NCBI GenBank assembly: GCA_045810625.1
Contig: JBJMVQ010000056.1
Coordinates: 1 to 64,000, forward strand
DNA: 64,000 nucleotides
Source: JACQFZ01 sp045810625
GTDB taxonomy: Bacteria; Pseudomonadota; Gammaproteobacteria; Acidiferrobacterales; Sulfurifustaceae
Direction: 5' to 3'
In this document: in pieces, positions 8,522 to 17,174 of the stretch
Numbering within the stretch: position 1 is the first letter of the stretch
How the letters are laid out: each line of letters starts with the position of its first letter
Translations under genes and position numbers: made by a program
The notes under the pieces: generated by a model
What the model was told of the DNA's origin: nothing
Database searches by the model: none
The model's input: only the letters and a program-made list of their open reading frames with translations

Positions 8522-8839
8522 ATGCGCCGCGACGAACTGCTGCTCGATGAGTCCACCCTCGTCTCCGTAACGGAGCTGACGACCATCTCGGGCTTGAGCC
8601 GCGACGAGATCCAGGAGCTGGTCGAGCTCGGCGTGTTCGCGCCGCGCTCCGCCGCCTCGGCCGAGTGGGAATTCTCGGCGCGTTGCATCGAGCTGGCGCG
8701 CCTTGCGCGGCGCCTGCGGGCCGAGTTCGAGCTGCCGCTGAGCGGCGTCGCGCTCGTCCTCTCCTACCGCGAACGTATCCGCGACCTCGAGGAGCGGCTG
8801 CGCCGCCTCGAATGCGAAGTTCCCCGCATTCACGGCTAA
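8522..8839 (+). CDS. cbpM: CbpA modulator (MerR-like HTH)
   Basis: Small protein that binds the J domain of CbpA and inhibits both its co-chaperone and DNA-binding activities. It has 105 residues: an N-terminal MerR-like helix-turn-helix (VTELTTISGLSRDEIQELVELGVF), then a helical part ending in a coiled-coil-like RIRDLEERLRRLE. The start codon is one base after the cbpA stop, so translation is almost certainly coupled. Confidence 0.92.
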   Translation: MRRDELLLDESTLVSVTELTTISGLSRDEIQELVELGVFAPRSAASAEWEFSARCIELARLARRLRAEFELPLSGVALVLSYRERIRDLEERLRRLECEVPRIHG

Positions 8840-8961
8840 CGCACTGCCCCGCACGAGTCCCTGGGCGTTCACTCATTCCAGATCGTTCAATTCGGGACTG
8901 ACGCGAAGCGCGCACTCGGTTATAGTGCGCGCAAGCCGATACAGGGCGCGTTGCCTATCGA

Positions 8962-9903
8962 ATGCTGAATCCGGCATTGGCATCTCAGCGGCTGCCGCAG
9001 ATCCTCATTGCCGAGGACTCCGAGACGGCCGCTACCATCATCGCGCGTCACTTGCGCAATAAGTTCGACATCCTCCACGCCCGCGACGGCCTCGAGGCGT
9101 GGCAGATGCTCGCCGCCCACCCCCGCATCGAGCTCGTCATCACCGATATCGAAATGCCGCATCTCACCGGGCACCAGCTGCTGCGACGGATTCGGCAGGC
9201 GGAGCTACAGCGCATCAAAGATTTGCCGGTGCTCGTCGTCACCGCGCACGACGAGGCGGCGCGGCGCGAAGCGCTTGCCAACGGTGCCAGCGATTTCATC
9301 GTCAAGCCGGTCGACAAGCTCGATCTGATGGCGCGCGTCTCGCTGCATCAGCGTCTCGCGCAGACGCATCGTGAGCGCCAGGCGAGCCGGCGAATGCCGG
9401 AAGATTCGGGATTCGTCGACCCGCTCACCGGTCTGAAAAGCCGCCGCGGCTTTTTCGAGATCGGCGCACATCATCTCGCGCTCGCGGCGCGCCACGACAC
9501 GGAATTGTCGCTCCTCGTGATCGATCTCGATAACGTGAGGAGAATCACGGATGTGTGCGGACAAGCCGGCGGGGACAAGGTGCTCGCCGACGTCGCGCAG
9601 TTACTGACGGCGAAGATTCGCGGTGCCGACATCGCCGCGCGCATCGGCGCCGATGAGTACGCCGTTTTGCTACCGAACACCCGCTGTCCCGGCGCGGCCC
9701 TGCTCGCCGAACGCATCCGCATCGCTGTCGAGCAACACCGATGTTCGCTCAGTTGCGGGGAGGTCTCGGTGACGGTCAGCGTCGGTGTTGCCGCGTACGG
9801 GATGGACGGCGACGAGAGCCTGGACCGGCTGCTGGAGGCCGCGAACCGGCGACTGGCAGCGGCGAAGCGGCATGGCGGCAACCGCGTGATAGCAACCGAC
9901 TGA
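8962..9903 (+). CDS. Response regulator with GGDEF domain (variant GADEY)
   Basis: PleD-like two-domain protein, predicted to make cyclic-di-GMP when phosphorylated. The receiver domain covers residues 13-130, with phospho-acceptor Asp62 (TDIEMP), acidic pair Glu18-Asp19, TAH and the Lys of VKPVDK. The GGDEF domain covers about 145-310, starting with DPLTGLKSRRGFFE. The signature reads GADEY (229-233) rather than GGDEF, so cyclase activity is plausible but not certain. No partner kinase is adjacent. The start has only a weak ribosome-binding site. Confidence 0.9.
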   Translation: MLNPALASQRLPQILIAEDSETAATIIARHLRNKFDILHARDGLEAWQMLAAHPRIELVITDIEMPHLTGHQLLRRIRQAELQRIKDLPVLVVTAHDEAARREALANGASDFIVKPVDKLDLMARVSLHQRLAQTHRERQASRRMPEDSGFVDPLTGLKSRRGFFEIGAHHLALAARHDTELSLLVIDLDNVRRITDVCGQAGGDKVLADVAQLLTAKIRGADIAARIGADEYAVLLPNTRCPGAALLAERIRIAVEQHRCSLSCGEVSVTVSVGVAAYGMDGDESLDRLLEAANRRLAAAKRHGGNRVIATD

Positions 9904-9935
9904 GCGTGGTACCGCCCGCCGCGAAACGGCGCGGA

Positions 9936-10649
9936 TCACTGCAGCAACGCGTCGATCTCTTTGGCAAAGACGTCGAAGGACGGCGTTCCGACCGCAGTTC
10001 GCTTCACGATGACCCGATCGCCTTCGATGCGACCGAGCGCGAAGCTCGGCGTCGCCTCGATCCCGAGGCGGTGCGCCTCGCTAACGTCGCGATCGACGAG
10101 CCGGCGTGTCGCCTCGGAGCGGCGACACGCGCGAAACGACTCGACGTCGAGCCCGATCCGGCGCGCCAGCTCGTCGTAAAGCGCGTCGCCCAGCCGCGCC
10201 TGCTCAGCGTACAGCGAGTCCTGCATCGTCCGGTACTGTCCCTGTGCCGCGGCACAGCGCGCGGCGACGCTGGCGCCGAATGCCTGCGCGTGCATCGACA
10301 GCGGGAAATCGACGTAAAAATACCGCACCTTGCCGGTCTTGATGTAGACGGCGTCGAGCTTCGGCAGCGTTGCGTTATGAAAGGCGCGACAGTAGGGACA
10401 TTGATAGTCGGCGAACTCAACGATCGCGACGGTCGCCGCGGAATCGCCGCGGGCGCGATCGGGATCGACACGCACGAACGGCTCCGCGCCGAATCTCACG
10501 ATCGCGGGCGGTGCGGCGCCTTGGACGACACTCGAGCTGCGGTTGCTGCGAGTTGCATTCGGTCGCGCGGCGGGCGCGGAATCCTCCGCAACAGCGACAG
10601 CACTCGACAGCAGCAGGAGTAGAAACAGGTATCGGATCAAACGAGGCAT
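9936..10649 (-). CDS. Periplasmic DsbA-family thioredoxin-like protein
   Basis: Thiol-disulfide oxidoreductase fold with an N-terminal signal peptide (residues 1-21, ending VAVAEDS), a ~45-residue Ser/Ala-rich linker, and a DsbA-like domain with active site CPYC in FADYQCPYCRAFH. The cis-Pro loop is probably EATPSFALGR. The CPYC dipeptide differs from the CPHC of DsbA, so it could act as oxidase, isomerase or reductase. It converges on the GGDEF gene, leaving 32 bases between their ends. Confidence 0.88.
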   Translation of the reverse strand: MPRLIRYLFLLLLLSSAVAVAEDSAPAARPNATRSNRSSSVVQGAAPPAIVRFGAEPFVRVDPDRARGDSAATVAIVEFADYQCPYCRAFHNATLPKLDAVYIKTGKVRYFYVDFPLSMHAQAFGASVAARCAAAQGQYRTMQDSLYAEQARLGDALYDELARRIGLDVESFRACRRSEATRRLVDRDVSEAHRLGIEATPSFALGRIEGDRVIVKRTAVGTPSFDVFAKEIDALLQ

Positions 10650-10965
10650 CTCCGGCGGAGTTTCCTTCGAGTCTAGGCGGCAGCGGATCCTCGCGCCATT
10701 CGAATACCGCTCTCGACCGACGCTCGAAGTCGGTCACTCCTCGCTAGCCGCGATTCCCAAAATAGAAAGGCGCGGATCACCGCGCCTTGCTTCGCCTCAG
10801 CGTCGGTCGCCTTAGCGTTGCATCCGCGTGGCCGGCGTCTGATTCATGACCTCCCTTATTTAGTTGAAAGCGTGCGGGATTGAGTCGCAGTCGTGTAGAA
10901 CTGTTTATTCAGGAAGGGTTTTCGCATTGAATGGAGAACGCGCCACACCAAGATACAATGGCCGG
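10650..10965. other. Intergenic region with orphan terminator and a possible minus-strand micro-ORF
   Basis: It separates the divergent dsbA-like and inositol-phosphatase-like genes. On the minus strand a GGAGG two bases before an ATG at 10847 opens an 11-codon frame (MNQTPATRMQR, stop 10812-10814). This is followed within about 25 bases by the hairpin at 10767-10788. This could be a small leader RNA or sRNA, but the ribosome-binding spacing is too tight to be convincing. Confidence 0.3.
10762..10788 (-). terminator. Orphan terminator-like hairpin
   Basis: Perfect 9-bp stem AAGGCGCGG/CCGCGCCTT with loop ATCA (10767-10788). Read on the minus strand it is followed by TCTATTTT. No annotated minus-strand gene lies upstream of it. 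Confidence 0.5.
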
Positions 10966-11781
10966 ATGGATGATCCGCGACGAGATTTGTCACCGCAGAC
11001 GATCGGCGAACTGCACGACGCCGCCCTCGAGCTTGCCGACGTCGCACGCGGCATCATCCTGCCCGCTTGGCGCGACGGTTTCACGGCCGAGCGCAAGCAG
11101 GACGGCAGCTTCGTAACGAACGTCGATCTCGAAGTCGAGGACCGGCTGCGTGGATTGATCCAGCGCCGCTTCCCGGACCACGGTGTGCTCGGCGAAGAAT
11201 TTCCGCCGGCGCGTCCGGGCGCGCGGTTTCAATGGATCCTCGATCCGATCGACGGCACGGAGGACTTCGTGCATCGCGTACCGACGTTCGGAAGCATTCT
11301 GGCGCTGCACTACGGCGGCGTCCCCATCGTCGGCGTGATCGATCATCCGGCGCTCGACTTGCGATGTCATGCCGCCTACGGCCGGGGCACGTACCGCAAC
11401 ACCGAGCGCGTCGCGCTCGGTGAAATCGATCCACCGCCGCGACCCGCCGCCGCGCGCGTGGTACTGAGCGCGCGCGCCAACTTCATGCGCTATCGCGACG
11501 CGGGCGAATGTTTCGACGCGCTCGCGCGCACTTACCCGAACCACCGGATTTATCGTTCGTGCTTCGGTCACGCGCTCGTCGCGACCGGCGCGGTCGATGC
11601 GATGGTCGACTTTCACGACACACCGTGGGATCTCGCCGCGGCGCGCATCGTCGTCGAAGAAGCGGGCGGCAGCTATCGCGTCGTGCGCCACTTCGTCGTC
11701 GACGGCGTGCCGATCGAAAGCAGCGTCTTCGGCCGGCCGGCCATCGTCGATCGGCTGGTCACCTTGCTCGACGCCAAATAG
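10966..11781 (+). CDS. Inositol monophosphatase family phosphatase
   Basis: Mg-dependent, lithium-sensitive-type phosphatase fold, 271 residues. The first metal site is GEEFPP then DPIDGTEDF; the second is WDLAAARIVVEEAGG near the C-terminus. The family includes SuhB, CysQ and HisN-type histidinol-phosphate phosphatase, and the substrate cannot be settled here. I use the ATG at 10966 (MDDPRRDLS) because the 34 residues encoded upstream of it do not look like family sequence. Confidence 0.85.
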   Translation: MDDPRRDLSPQTIGELHDAALELADVARGIILPAWRDGFTAERKQDGSFVTNVDLEVEDRLRGLIQRRFPDHGVLGEEFPPARPGARFQWILDPIDGTEDFVHRVPTFGSILALHYGGVPIVGVIDHPALDLRCHAAYGRGTYRNTERVALGEIDPPPRPAAARVVLSARANFMRYRDAGECFDALARTYPNHRIYRSCFGHALVATGAVDAMVDFHDTPWDLAAARIVVEEAGGSYRVVRHFVVDGVPIESSVFGRPAIVDRLVTLLDAK

Positions 11782-11925
11782 CGGCATTACTCGGCCGCGC
11801 TCGTCAGGTCGGTTGAAAAACTCCATCCGCGGACGCATTCATCCCTGCGGCGCTTGGCAGGGTCGTTCGGCACAGCCTGTTATAATGCGCGCCGTTTGTA
11901 TTACCAACGTTGCTCCGGAGGTCGC

Positions 11926-12552
11926 ATGCGCAAACTAGGCTCCGTCGCCCTACTCTGGGCGGCACTGCTACTCGGCGGTTGCGGTTACAACACCATGCAA
12001 GGCCAGGATGAGCAGATCAAAGCGACCTGGTCGGAGGTTCTCAACCAGTACCAGCGGCGCGCCGACCTGGTACCCAACTTGGTCAATACCGTCAAAGGCT
12101 TTGCCGCACAAGAGCAGCAGGTTCTGCTCGGCGTAACCGAAGCGCGTGCGAAGGTCGGAGCGATTCAGGCGACACCGGAGCTGGTGAACGATCCCCAAGC
12201 GTTTGAGCGCTTCATCGCGGCGCAGGGGCAGCTCACCTCGGCGCTCTCGCGTCTGCTGGTGGTGGCGGAAAACTATCCGCAGCTCAAATCGAACGAGAAC
12301 TTCCGCGATCTCCAGGCGCAGCTGGAAGGCACGGAAAACCGGATTGCGGTTGCGCGAAACCGCTACATCAAATCGGTGCAGGAATACAACGTAACGGTGC
12401 GCTCTTTCCCCACGAACCTCACGGCGATGGTGTTTGGCTTCAAGACGCGACCGAACTTCAGCGTCGAAAACGAACGTGAGATCGCGCGGCCGCCGGCGGT
12501 CGATTTCGGCACGCCGAGAGCTCCCGCGCAGTCGCCGGCCCCCGCACGTTGA
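11926..12552 (+). CDS. lemA: LemA family lipoprotein
   Basis: Membrane-anchored coiled-helical protein. Signal peptide with lipobox LLGGC at about residues 15-19, then the LemA domain (YNTMQGQDEQIKATWSEVLN, RRADLVPNLVNTVKGFA, ENYPQLKSNENFRDLQAQLE, NRYIKSVQEYN), ending in a Pro/Ala-rich tail. The start at 11926 is supported by a good GGAGG and the lipobox. First gene of a three-gene operon with two TPM-domain proteins, a very common arrangement; the exact role is unknown. Confidence 0.95.
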   Translation: MRKLGSVALLWAALLLGGCGYNTMQGQDEQIKATWSEVLNQYQRRADLVPNLVNTVKGFAAQEQQVLLGVTEARAKVGAIQATPELVNDPQAFERFIAAQGQLTSALSRLLVVAENYPQLKSNENFRDLQAQLEGTENRIAVARNRYIKSVQEYNVTVRSFPTNLTAMVFGFKTRPNFSVENEREIARPPAVDFGTPRAPAQSPAPAR

Positions 12553-13460
12553 TGCCTATGCGCGCGGCCGAAACGCCGCGGAGGACGTGGCTCCGCTCGT
12601 TCCTGTTCGCTGCACTCGTCGCAATCGCCGCCGTCGCCGCAGCGGAAGTCGCGGTCCCGCCGCTGCAGGCGCGCGTCACCGATCTCACGAATACCCTGAC
12701 TCCGCCCCAGCGCCAGACGCTCGAACGCGAGCTCGCCGATTTCGAAGCGCGCAAAGGCAGCCAGATCGCGGTGCTCATCGTGCCGACGACCGAGCCGGAA
12801 ACGATCGAGCAGTACGGCATTCGCGTCGGCGAGGCGTGGAAGCTCGGGCGCAAAGGCGTCGATGACGGCGCCATTCTCATCGTCGCCAAGAAAGACCGGG
12901 CGCTTCGCATCGAAGTCGGCTACGGGCTCGAAGGCGTGATTCCCGACGCGGTCGCCAAGCGCGTGGTCGCCGAAGTCATCGTGCCGTTCTTCAAGCAAGG
13001 CGATTATTACGGCGGCATCCACGCGGGAGCGCTGCGCATCATGCGCCTGATCGACGGCGAGCCGCTGCCGCCGCCGGCCGCGCGCGACACGAGTTGGTCG
13101 CGCCTCGAGCGCGCGCTGCCGTTCGCGTTCGTTGCTGTGTTCGTCCTCGGCGGCATTCTGCGCGCCATCTTCGGCCGGTTGCTCGGCGCGATCACTGCCG
13201 GCGGCATCGCGACACTCGTCGCCTGGTTTATCGTCGGATCGCTCGCCGTCGGCGTGCTGCTCGGCCTGCTCGTGTTCATCTTCGCGCTGCTGATTGGCCT
13301 ACCGAGCCGCGGCGGTTACGGCGGCTGGTCGAACCGGTCCGGAGGATTCGGCACGGGAGGCTGGGGCGGTGGCGTTGGGGGCGGTGGTTTCGGCGGAGGC
13401 GGAGGCTTTGGCGGCGGCGGGGGCGGGTTCGGCGGCGGCGGCGCGTCGGGGCGATGGTAA
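12552..13460 (+). CDS. TPM-domain membrane protein (YgcG family)
   Basis: Exported membrane protein. N-terminal signal/anchor (residues 10-32), TPM domain at about 40-165 (VTDLTNTLTPPQRQTLEREL, GSQIAVLIVPTT, ALRIEVGYGLEGVIPDAVAK), two or three helices at about 185-250, and an extreme Gly-rich tail ending FGGGGASGRW. The Gly-rich, Ser/Trp-capped tail is typical of YgcG proteins. The ATG overlaps the last base of the lemA stop, so translation is coupled. Confidence 0.93.
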   Translation: MPMRAAETPRRTWLRSFLFAALVAIAAVAAAEVAVPPLQARVTDLTNTLTPPQRQTLERELADFEARKGSQIAVLIVPTTEPETIEQYGIRVGEAWKLGRKGVDDGAILIVAKKDRALRIEVGYGLEGVIPDAVAKRVVAEVIVPFFKQGDYYGGIHAGALRIMRLIDGEPLPPPAARDTSWSRLERALPFAFVAVFVLGGILRAIFGRLLGAITAGGIATLVAWFIVGSLAVGVLLGLLVFIFALLIGLPSRGGYGGWSNRSGGFGTGGWGGGVGGGGFGGGGGFGGGGGGFGGGGASGRW

Positions 13461-13957
13461 TGAACGGGACACGCCTGCTACGCCATCTGAGCACGCCGCG
13501 TTGGAAGCTGCGTCGTGTCTTTCCCGCCGCCGCGCTCGCCAACATCGAGGCCGCGATCAAGCGCGCCGAGGCGAGTCACGGCGGGCAGATTTGCTTCGCT
13601 GTCGAAGCGGCGCTCGAGATTGCACCGTTATTGCGCGGTCACTCGGCGCGCGCCCGCGCACTCGATGTCTTCGCACAGCTTCGGGTCTGGGACACCGAGC
13701 ACAACAACGGCGTCCTGATTTACTTATTGCTCGCGGATCACGACGTCGAAATCGTCGCCGACCGCGGCGTGCACGTGCGCGTCGGCGGCCACGAATGGGA
13801 GCGCATCTGCCGCACCATGGAGCAGGCGTTCCGCGAGGGTCGTTTCGAACAGGGCGTCATCGACGGTATCAACGCGGTAAGCGCGCATCTCACGCGCCAC
13901 TATCCGCCCTCCGGTAAGTCAACCAACGAGATTCCCGACCGCCCGGTCGTGTTGTAG
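13460..13957 (+). CDS. Second TPM-domain protein
   Basis: A 165-residue protein whose start ATG overlaps the preceding stop by one base (TAATG). TPM-like core: LANIEAAIKRAEASHGGQIC, VWDTEHNNGVLIYLLLADHD, VEIVADRGVHVRVGGHEWER, then a conserved C-terminal helix (GINAVSAHLTRHYP). It has no signal peptide or membrane helix, so it probably sits at the cytosolic face with its partners. It completes the lemA-TPM-TPM operon. Confidence 0.9.
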   Translation: MNGTRLLRHLSTPRWKLRRVFPAAALANIEAAIKRAEASHGGQICFAVEAALEIAPLLRGHSARARALDVFAQLRVWDTEHNNGVLIYLLLADHDVEIVADRGVHVRVGGHEWERICRTMEQAFREGRFEQGVIDGINAVSAHLTRHYPPSGKSTNEIPDRPVVL

Positions 13958-13964
13958 TAGTTGC

Positions 13965-13984
13965 GCACAATATGTTGTGCTTTT
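13965..13984 (+). terminator. Terminator of the lemA operon
   Basis: GCACAA/TTGTGC stem with loop TATG followed by TTTT, eight bases after the operon's last stop. A GTG inside this hairpin (13977) can be read in frame with the next gene but is an unlikely start. Confidence 0.7.
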
Positions 13985-14057
13985 GAGGAGACGACGGTAC
14001 ATTAGCTCGTACTCCATCGGTTCCCCTCACTTTTACAGGGAGCGGCAGGTTTTGACG

Positions 14058-15284
14058 GTGAGCCAGATTCTCACGGGCGACTCCCGCCTGATGCAGATCA
14101 TCACCCGTTACCTGGAAAACCTGCGCCAGACCGTCGACGGCGACGAGCTGCACGGCATCATCTCCCGGACCCTGCGCCGCCATTCGCGTAACGGCTCGCC
14201 GGGCCCCGATTGCCTCCTCGATCTCTACAGCCAGCTCGATGCGTACGCGCGCGACCCGGTTTCGCTCTCGAGCATGCGGATTCGTGCGCGGCTGCTGCAG
14301 CAGCACATCGCACCTTATATTTCAGAGCTGAAGATCGCGCCGCTCGAAGAACCCGCCGCGCCCGCGAGCGAGACACCGGTGCGCTCGGAAAGCGTCGTCG
14401 AGGTGGCGCCCACCCCACCGACCGAAACCACGACGCCTGCGCCGTCGCCCAACGAATCCCCGGCCGCCATCGAAGGCGTGCTCGAACGACCCGCGGAGAA
14501 GAAAAAGGCGACGTCGCAGGCGCGGGCCGAGAAGTACCAGCAGCTGCTGCGCTCCGAGAACGACGCGTGGCAGGCGATCTACGGCACCGTCAAAGACTAC
14601 CAGCGCTTGAAGGACGCGTGGCTGAAGAGCCTCGATGAGCTCGCGCGCCAACGCGCGGCGCTCGAGGACAGGCTGGTCAAGACCACGGAACAGCTGAGCA
14701 AGCTCGAAGTCGAGAACGACCAGCTGCGCAATCAGCTGCAGAGCGCGCGCAACGAAACTGCCAAGCGCGGGCGCGTACACGCGGTGCCGAAACTGCTGCG
14801 CGCCGGCGGCCGCGCGGGGTCGACCAAGCGCGACGCCTTCCTGAAAAGCCTGGAGGCGGAGATTAAACGCATCAAGCGCTCGGGCGCGCCGCTCGCGCTC
14901 GGCTTGATCAAAGTGGAAAGCCTCGACGCGCTGATCGCGCGCCACGGCGCGGACGCGGCGGCCGCGGCGCTACGCTGCTATGCCGAAGAAGTGCTGTCGA
15001 ACTTCCGCGCCTACGACCTGGTCGCGTCCTACGACCAGGACGTGTTCGCGATTCTCTTCCCCGATACGTCGAAAGACGGTGCGCGCCGCGCGCTGGAAAA
15101 AGCGTTCAAGCGCGCGGTCGAGTCGCACGTGACATGCAGCGGGGGGAGCATTCCGCTGCCGCCGTTCGCGGGCGCGCTCGTGATGTACTCCGCCGGCGAA
15201 GAGCCGGCGGCGTTTCTGGGCCGAGCGGGTGAGGCACTGGCGAAGCTATGCGAGAGCGGCACGCGCGGCGTCGTGCCGTCGTAA
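14058..15284 (+). CDS. GGDEF-related protein with degenerate active site
   Basis: A 409-residue cytosolic protein. Residues 1-100 are a helical N-terminal region (ILTGDSRLMQIITRYLENLR). A Pro/Thr/Glu-rich linker (about 110-165) follows, then a long coiled coil (about 195-265, LARQRAALEDRLVKTTEQLS), then a GGDEF-like domain from KRDAFLKSLEAEIKRIKRSG. The signature position reads SYDQDVFAILFPDT, so GGDEF is lost and catalysis is unlikely; a cyclic-di-GMP effector or scaffold role is inference. Start choice is uncertain: GTG 14058 or TTG 14052, both after GGGAGCGGCAGG. Confidence 0.75.
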   Translation: MSQILTGDSRLMQIITRYLENLRQTVDGDELHGIISRTLRRHSRNGSPGPDCLLDLYSQLDAYARDPVSLSSMRIRARLLQQHIAPYISELKIAPLEEPAAPASETPVRSESVVEVAPTPPTETTTPAPSPNESPAAIEGVLERPAEKKKATSQARAEKYQQLLRSENDAWQAIYGTVKDYQRLKDAWLKSLDELARQRAALEDRLVKTTEQLSKLEVENDQLRNQLQSARNETAKRGRVHAVPKLLRAGGRAGSTKRDAFLKSLEAEIKRIKRSGAPLALGLIKVESLDALIARHGADAAAAALRCYAEEVLSNFRAYDLVASYDQDVFAILFPDTSKDGARRALEKAFKRAVESHVTCSGGSIPLPPFAGALVMYSAGEEPAAFLGRAGEALAKLCESGTRGVVPS

Positions 15285-16049
15285 CGCGTGAGGCAGTCCC
15301 GACCGGATTGCTTCGTCGCTAGGCCCCTCGCAACGACGTACGGCTTTTGTCATTGGGAGCGAAGCGAAGCAATCTACTTTTGAGATAGGCCGATAGGTCG
15401 AGCCCGCGTTCAATGGCGTGACCACTCTCTTCGGCTTTTCCTTTGCGCCCTTAGCGTCCTTTGCGTTTATCGCCTTTGTTTCTTGGCCTCTGCGTCCTCT
15501 GCGGTGAACGCAATGACGTACGGCTTTTTGTCATTGCGAGCGAAGCAATCTATTTTGAAATAGCTAGATAGCTTCTAGCCTTACTCCGCGTCCTTGGCGT
15601 TTCAATTTATTAGCAGTCTTCCCTCTGCGTCCTCCGCGTCCTCTGCGGTTAGACTGAATGTTCGCTGACGCCGTCGTTTACCGGATTCCGCTTCGCTCCA
15701 TCCCGGGCTACGCAAACCACTTTGCCATTAATCTTTTCGCCTTCCTTGGCGTCCTTGGCGTCCTTTGCGTTTATCGCCTTTATTTCTTTGCCTCTGCGTC
15801 CCCCGCGTCCTCCGCGGTTAGACTGAATGTTCGCTGACGCCGTCGTTTACCGGATTCCGCTTCGCTCCCTCCCGGGCTACGCAAACCACTTGCCATTAAT
15901 CTTTTCGCCTTCCTTGGCGTCCTTGGCGTCCTTCGCGTTTATCGCCTTTGTTTCTTTGCCTCTGCGTCCCCCGCGTCCTCTGCGGTGAAAATTAATATTT
16001 CAGGCCTTCCCTGACTTACCTACCTCCCCCGTGAGAGGAGAAGGCAGCC
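15285..16049. repeat. Large intergenic repeat block
   Basis: About 765 bases without a gene, built of three repeat types. (a) Many copies of CCTCTGCGTCC..CTCTGCGGT and TTGGCGTCCTTTGCGTTTATCGCC. (b) Two full units plus a partial third, with a period of 169 then 168 bases, whose equivalent points start at 15622, 15791 and 15959; each full unit contains the same segment from ACTGAATGTTCGCTGACG through CGGGCTACGCAAACCAC. (c) Two copies of an ACGTACGGCTTTT..GTCATTG, GCGAAGCAATCT element at about 15336-15374 and 15513-15552. No unique spacers are present, so it is not a CRISPR array. Confidence 0.9.
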
Positions 16050-16577
16050 TCAGCGCCGCGCCGGCTCGAGCGTCGCGTCGATGTTCAGTGTGTCGCAGAA
16101 ATCCGTGAAATCGTCGCGCAGCCGGCCGATGTGCACGTCCGCCGGCACGCTGATGTTGAGGCTGATTGAGACCATCTCCGCCCCGGTGTTCACCGCGGTG
16201 TAAGACCAGGTGCTTAGCTCGTCGATGCCGATATCGCGGCTAGCGAAGAAATCCGCGACGTCGCTCAGAATGCCCGGACGATCGAGCGCGGCGACGTCCA
16301 CCACGTACGGCGCCATGTCGCGCGGCGCGCGGGCTTCGGTGCGGCGTGTCGCGATCGCGAGATCGAGCTTCTTGCCGAGCGAGGCCGTCTGACTTTCGAG
16401 CTTCGCCACGGCGTTCCAGTTTCCAGACGCGAGCAGCAGCACCGTCAATTCGCTCCCCAATACCGCCATGCGGCAGTCGCTGATGCTGCAACCGACGTCG
16501 GTGATCGCTTTGGCGAGATCGCGTATCAGCCCGGGACGATCCGAACCGATCGCGGACAAGATTAGGTATTTCTTCAT
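16050..16577 (-). CDS. GcvR-like regulator with two ACT domains
   Basis: A 175-residue protein with two ACT ligand-binding domains: residues 3-75 (YLILSAIGSDRPGLIRDLAK) and 90-170 (YVVDVAALDRPGILSDVADF). This is the architecture of GcvR, which in E. coli binds GcvA and represses the glycine cleavage operon in response to glycine. No gcv genes are nearby, so its target is inferred from family only. Assigned by domain layout and length. Confidence 0.85.
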   Translation of the reverse strand: MKKYLILSAIGSDRPGLIRDLAKAITDVGCSISDCRMAVLGSELTVLLLASGNWNAVAKLESQTASLGKKLDLAIATRRTEARAPRDMAPYVVDVAALDRPGILSDVADFFASRDIGIDELSTWSYTAVNTGAEMVSISLNISVPADVHIGRLRDDFTDFCDTLNIDATLEPARR

Positions 16578-16596
16578 TGAGTGGTCGGGTGTGATG

Positions 16597-17001
16597 TTAC
16601 GGCTTCTTGAGCAAACTCTTCAGGTCGGCGAACGGGTTGTGCGTGGCCGGCTTCGCCGGCTGTGCAGTGACACCAAAACCGGCGCCCGCCCCACGAATCA
16701 GATGCGAATATTTTTGATGTTCCCAGTCATGACAATAGAGACACAGGTTCTCCCAATTGCTGCCGTCCGGGGGATTGTTGTCGTGATCGTGGTCCTTGTG
16801 ATGCACGGTGAGCTCATGCAGGTTCTCGCGCGTAAACTCTCGCCCGCAGCGCGCGCACACCCACGGGTGGAGCTTGAGCGACTGCTCGCGGTAACCGCGC
16901 ATCCGCTCGTCCGACTCTTTGCGCGCCTTGGCGACGAGCCGGTCGAGCTTACTGGTATCGATCATTCCGCCTGGCGGTTTGCGCGGGCCTCGTGTCGTCA
17001 T
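16597..17001 (-). CDS. YajD-type HNH nuclease family protein
   Basis: A 134-residue protein with a zinc-bound HNH fold: CARCGREF, then HHKDHDHDNNPPDGSNWENL, then CLYCHDWEHQK. The two CxxC pairs hold zinc; the HH of the first helix and the downstream Asn and His form the HNH core. YajD proteins are widespread but of unclear function. The ATG at 17001 (MTTRGPRKPPGG) fits the family start; longer forms add an unlikely Cys-containing leader. Confidence 0.87.
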   Translation of the reverse strand: MTTRGPRKPPGGMIDTSKLDRLVAKARKESDERMRGYREQSLKLHPWVCARCGREFTRENLHELTVHHKDHDHDNNPPDGSNWENLCLYCHDWEHQKYSHLIRGAGAGFGVTAQPAKPATHNPFADLKSLLKKP

Positions 17002-17174
17002 CGTCGAGTCCTTGCCGCAGCCATCGTACCGAGTGTGAGCACAACCGAACAAGGCCGTTTGCCTACGCCCCCAACTGCTGTAAGCTTTTTCGATGCTCGG
17101 ATTCTACGGATTTCGAGCAATAAGGCCGCATAACGGCCGTCCATTACCTAACAAGTCTATTAAAGGAGACAACC

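Noticed and set aside
15622..16000. CRISPR array
   Set aside because: Units are ~169 bases, whole-unit repeats with no short repeat/unique spacer pattern and no cas genes.
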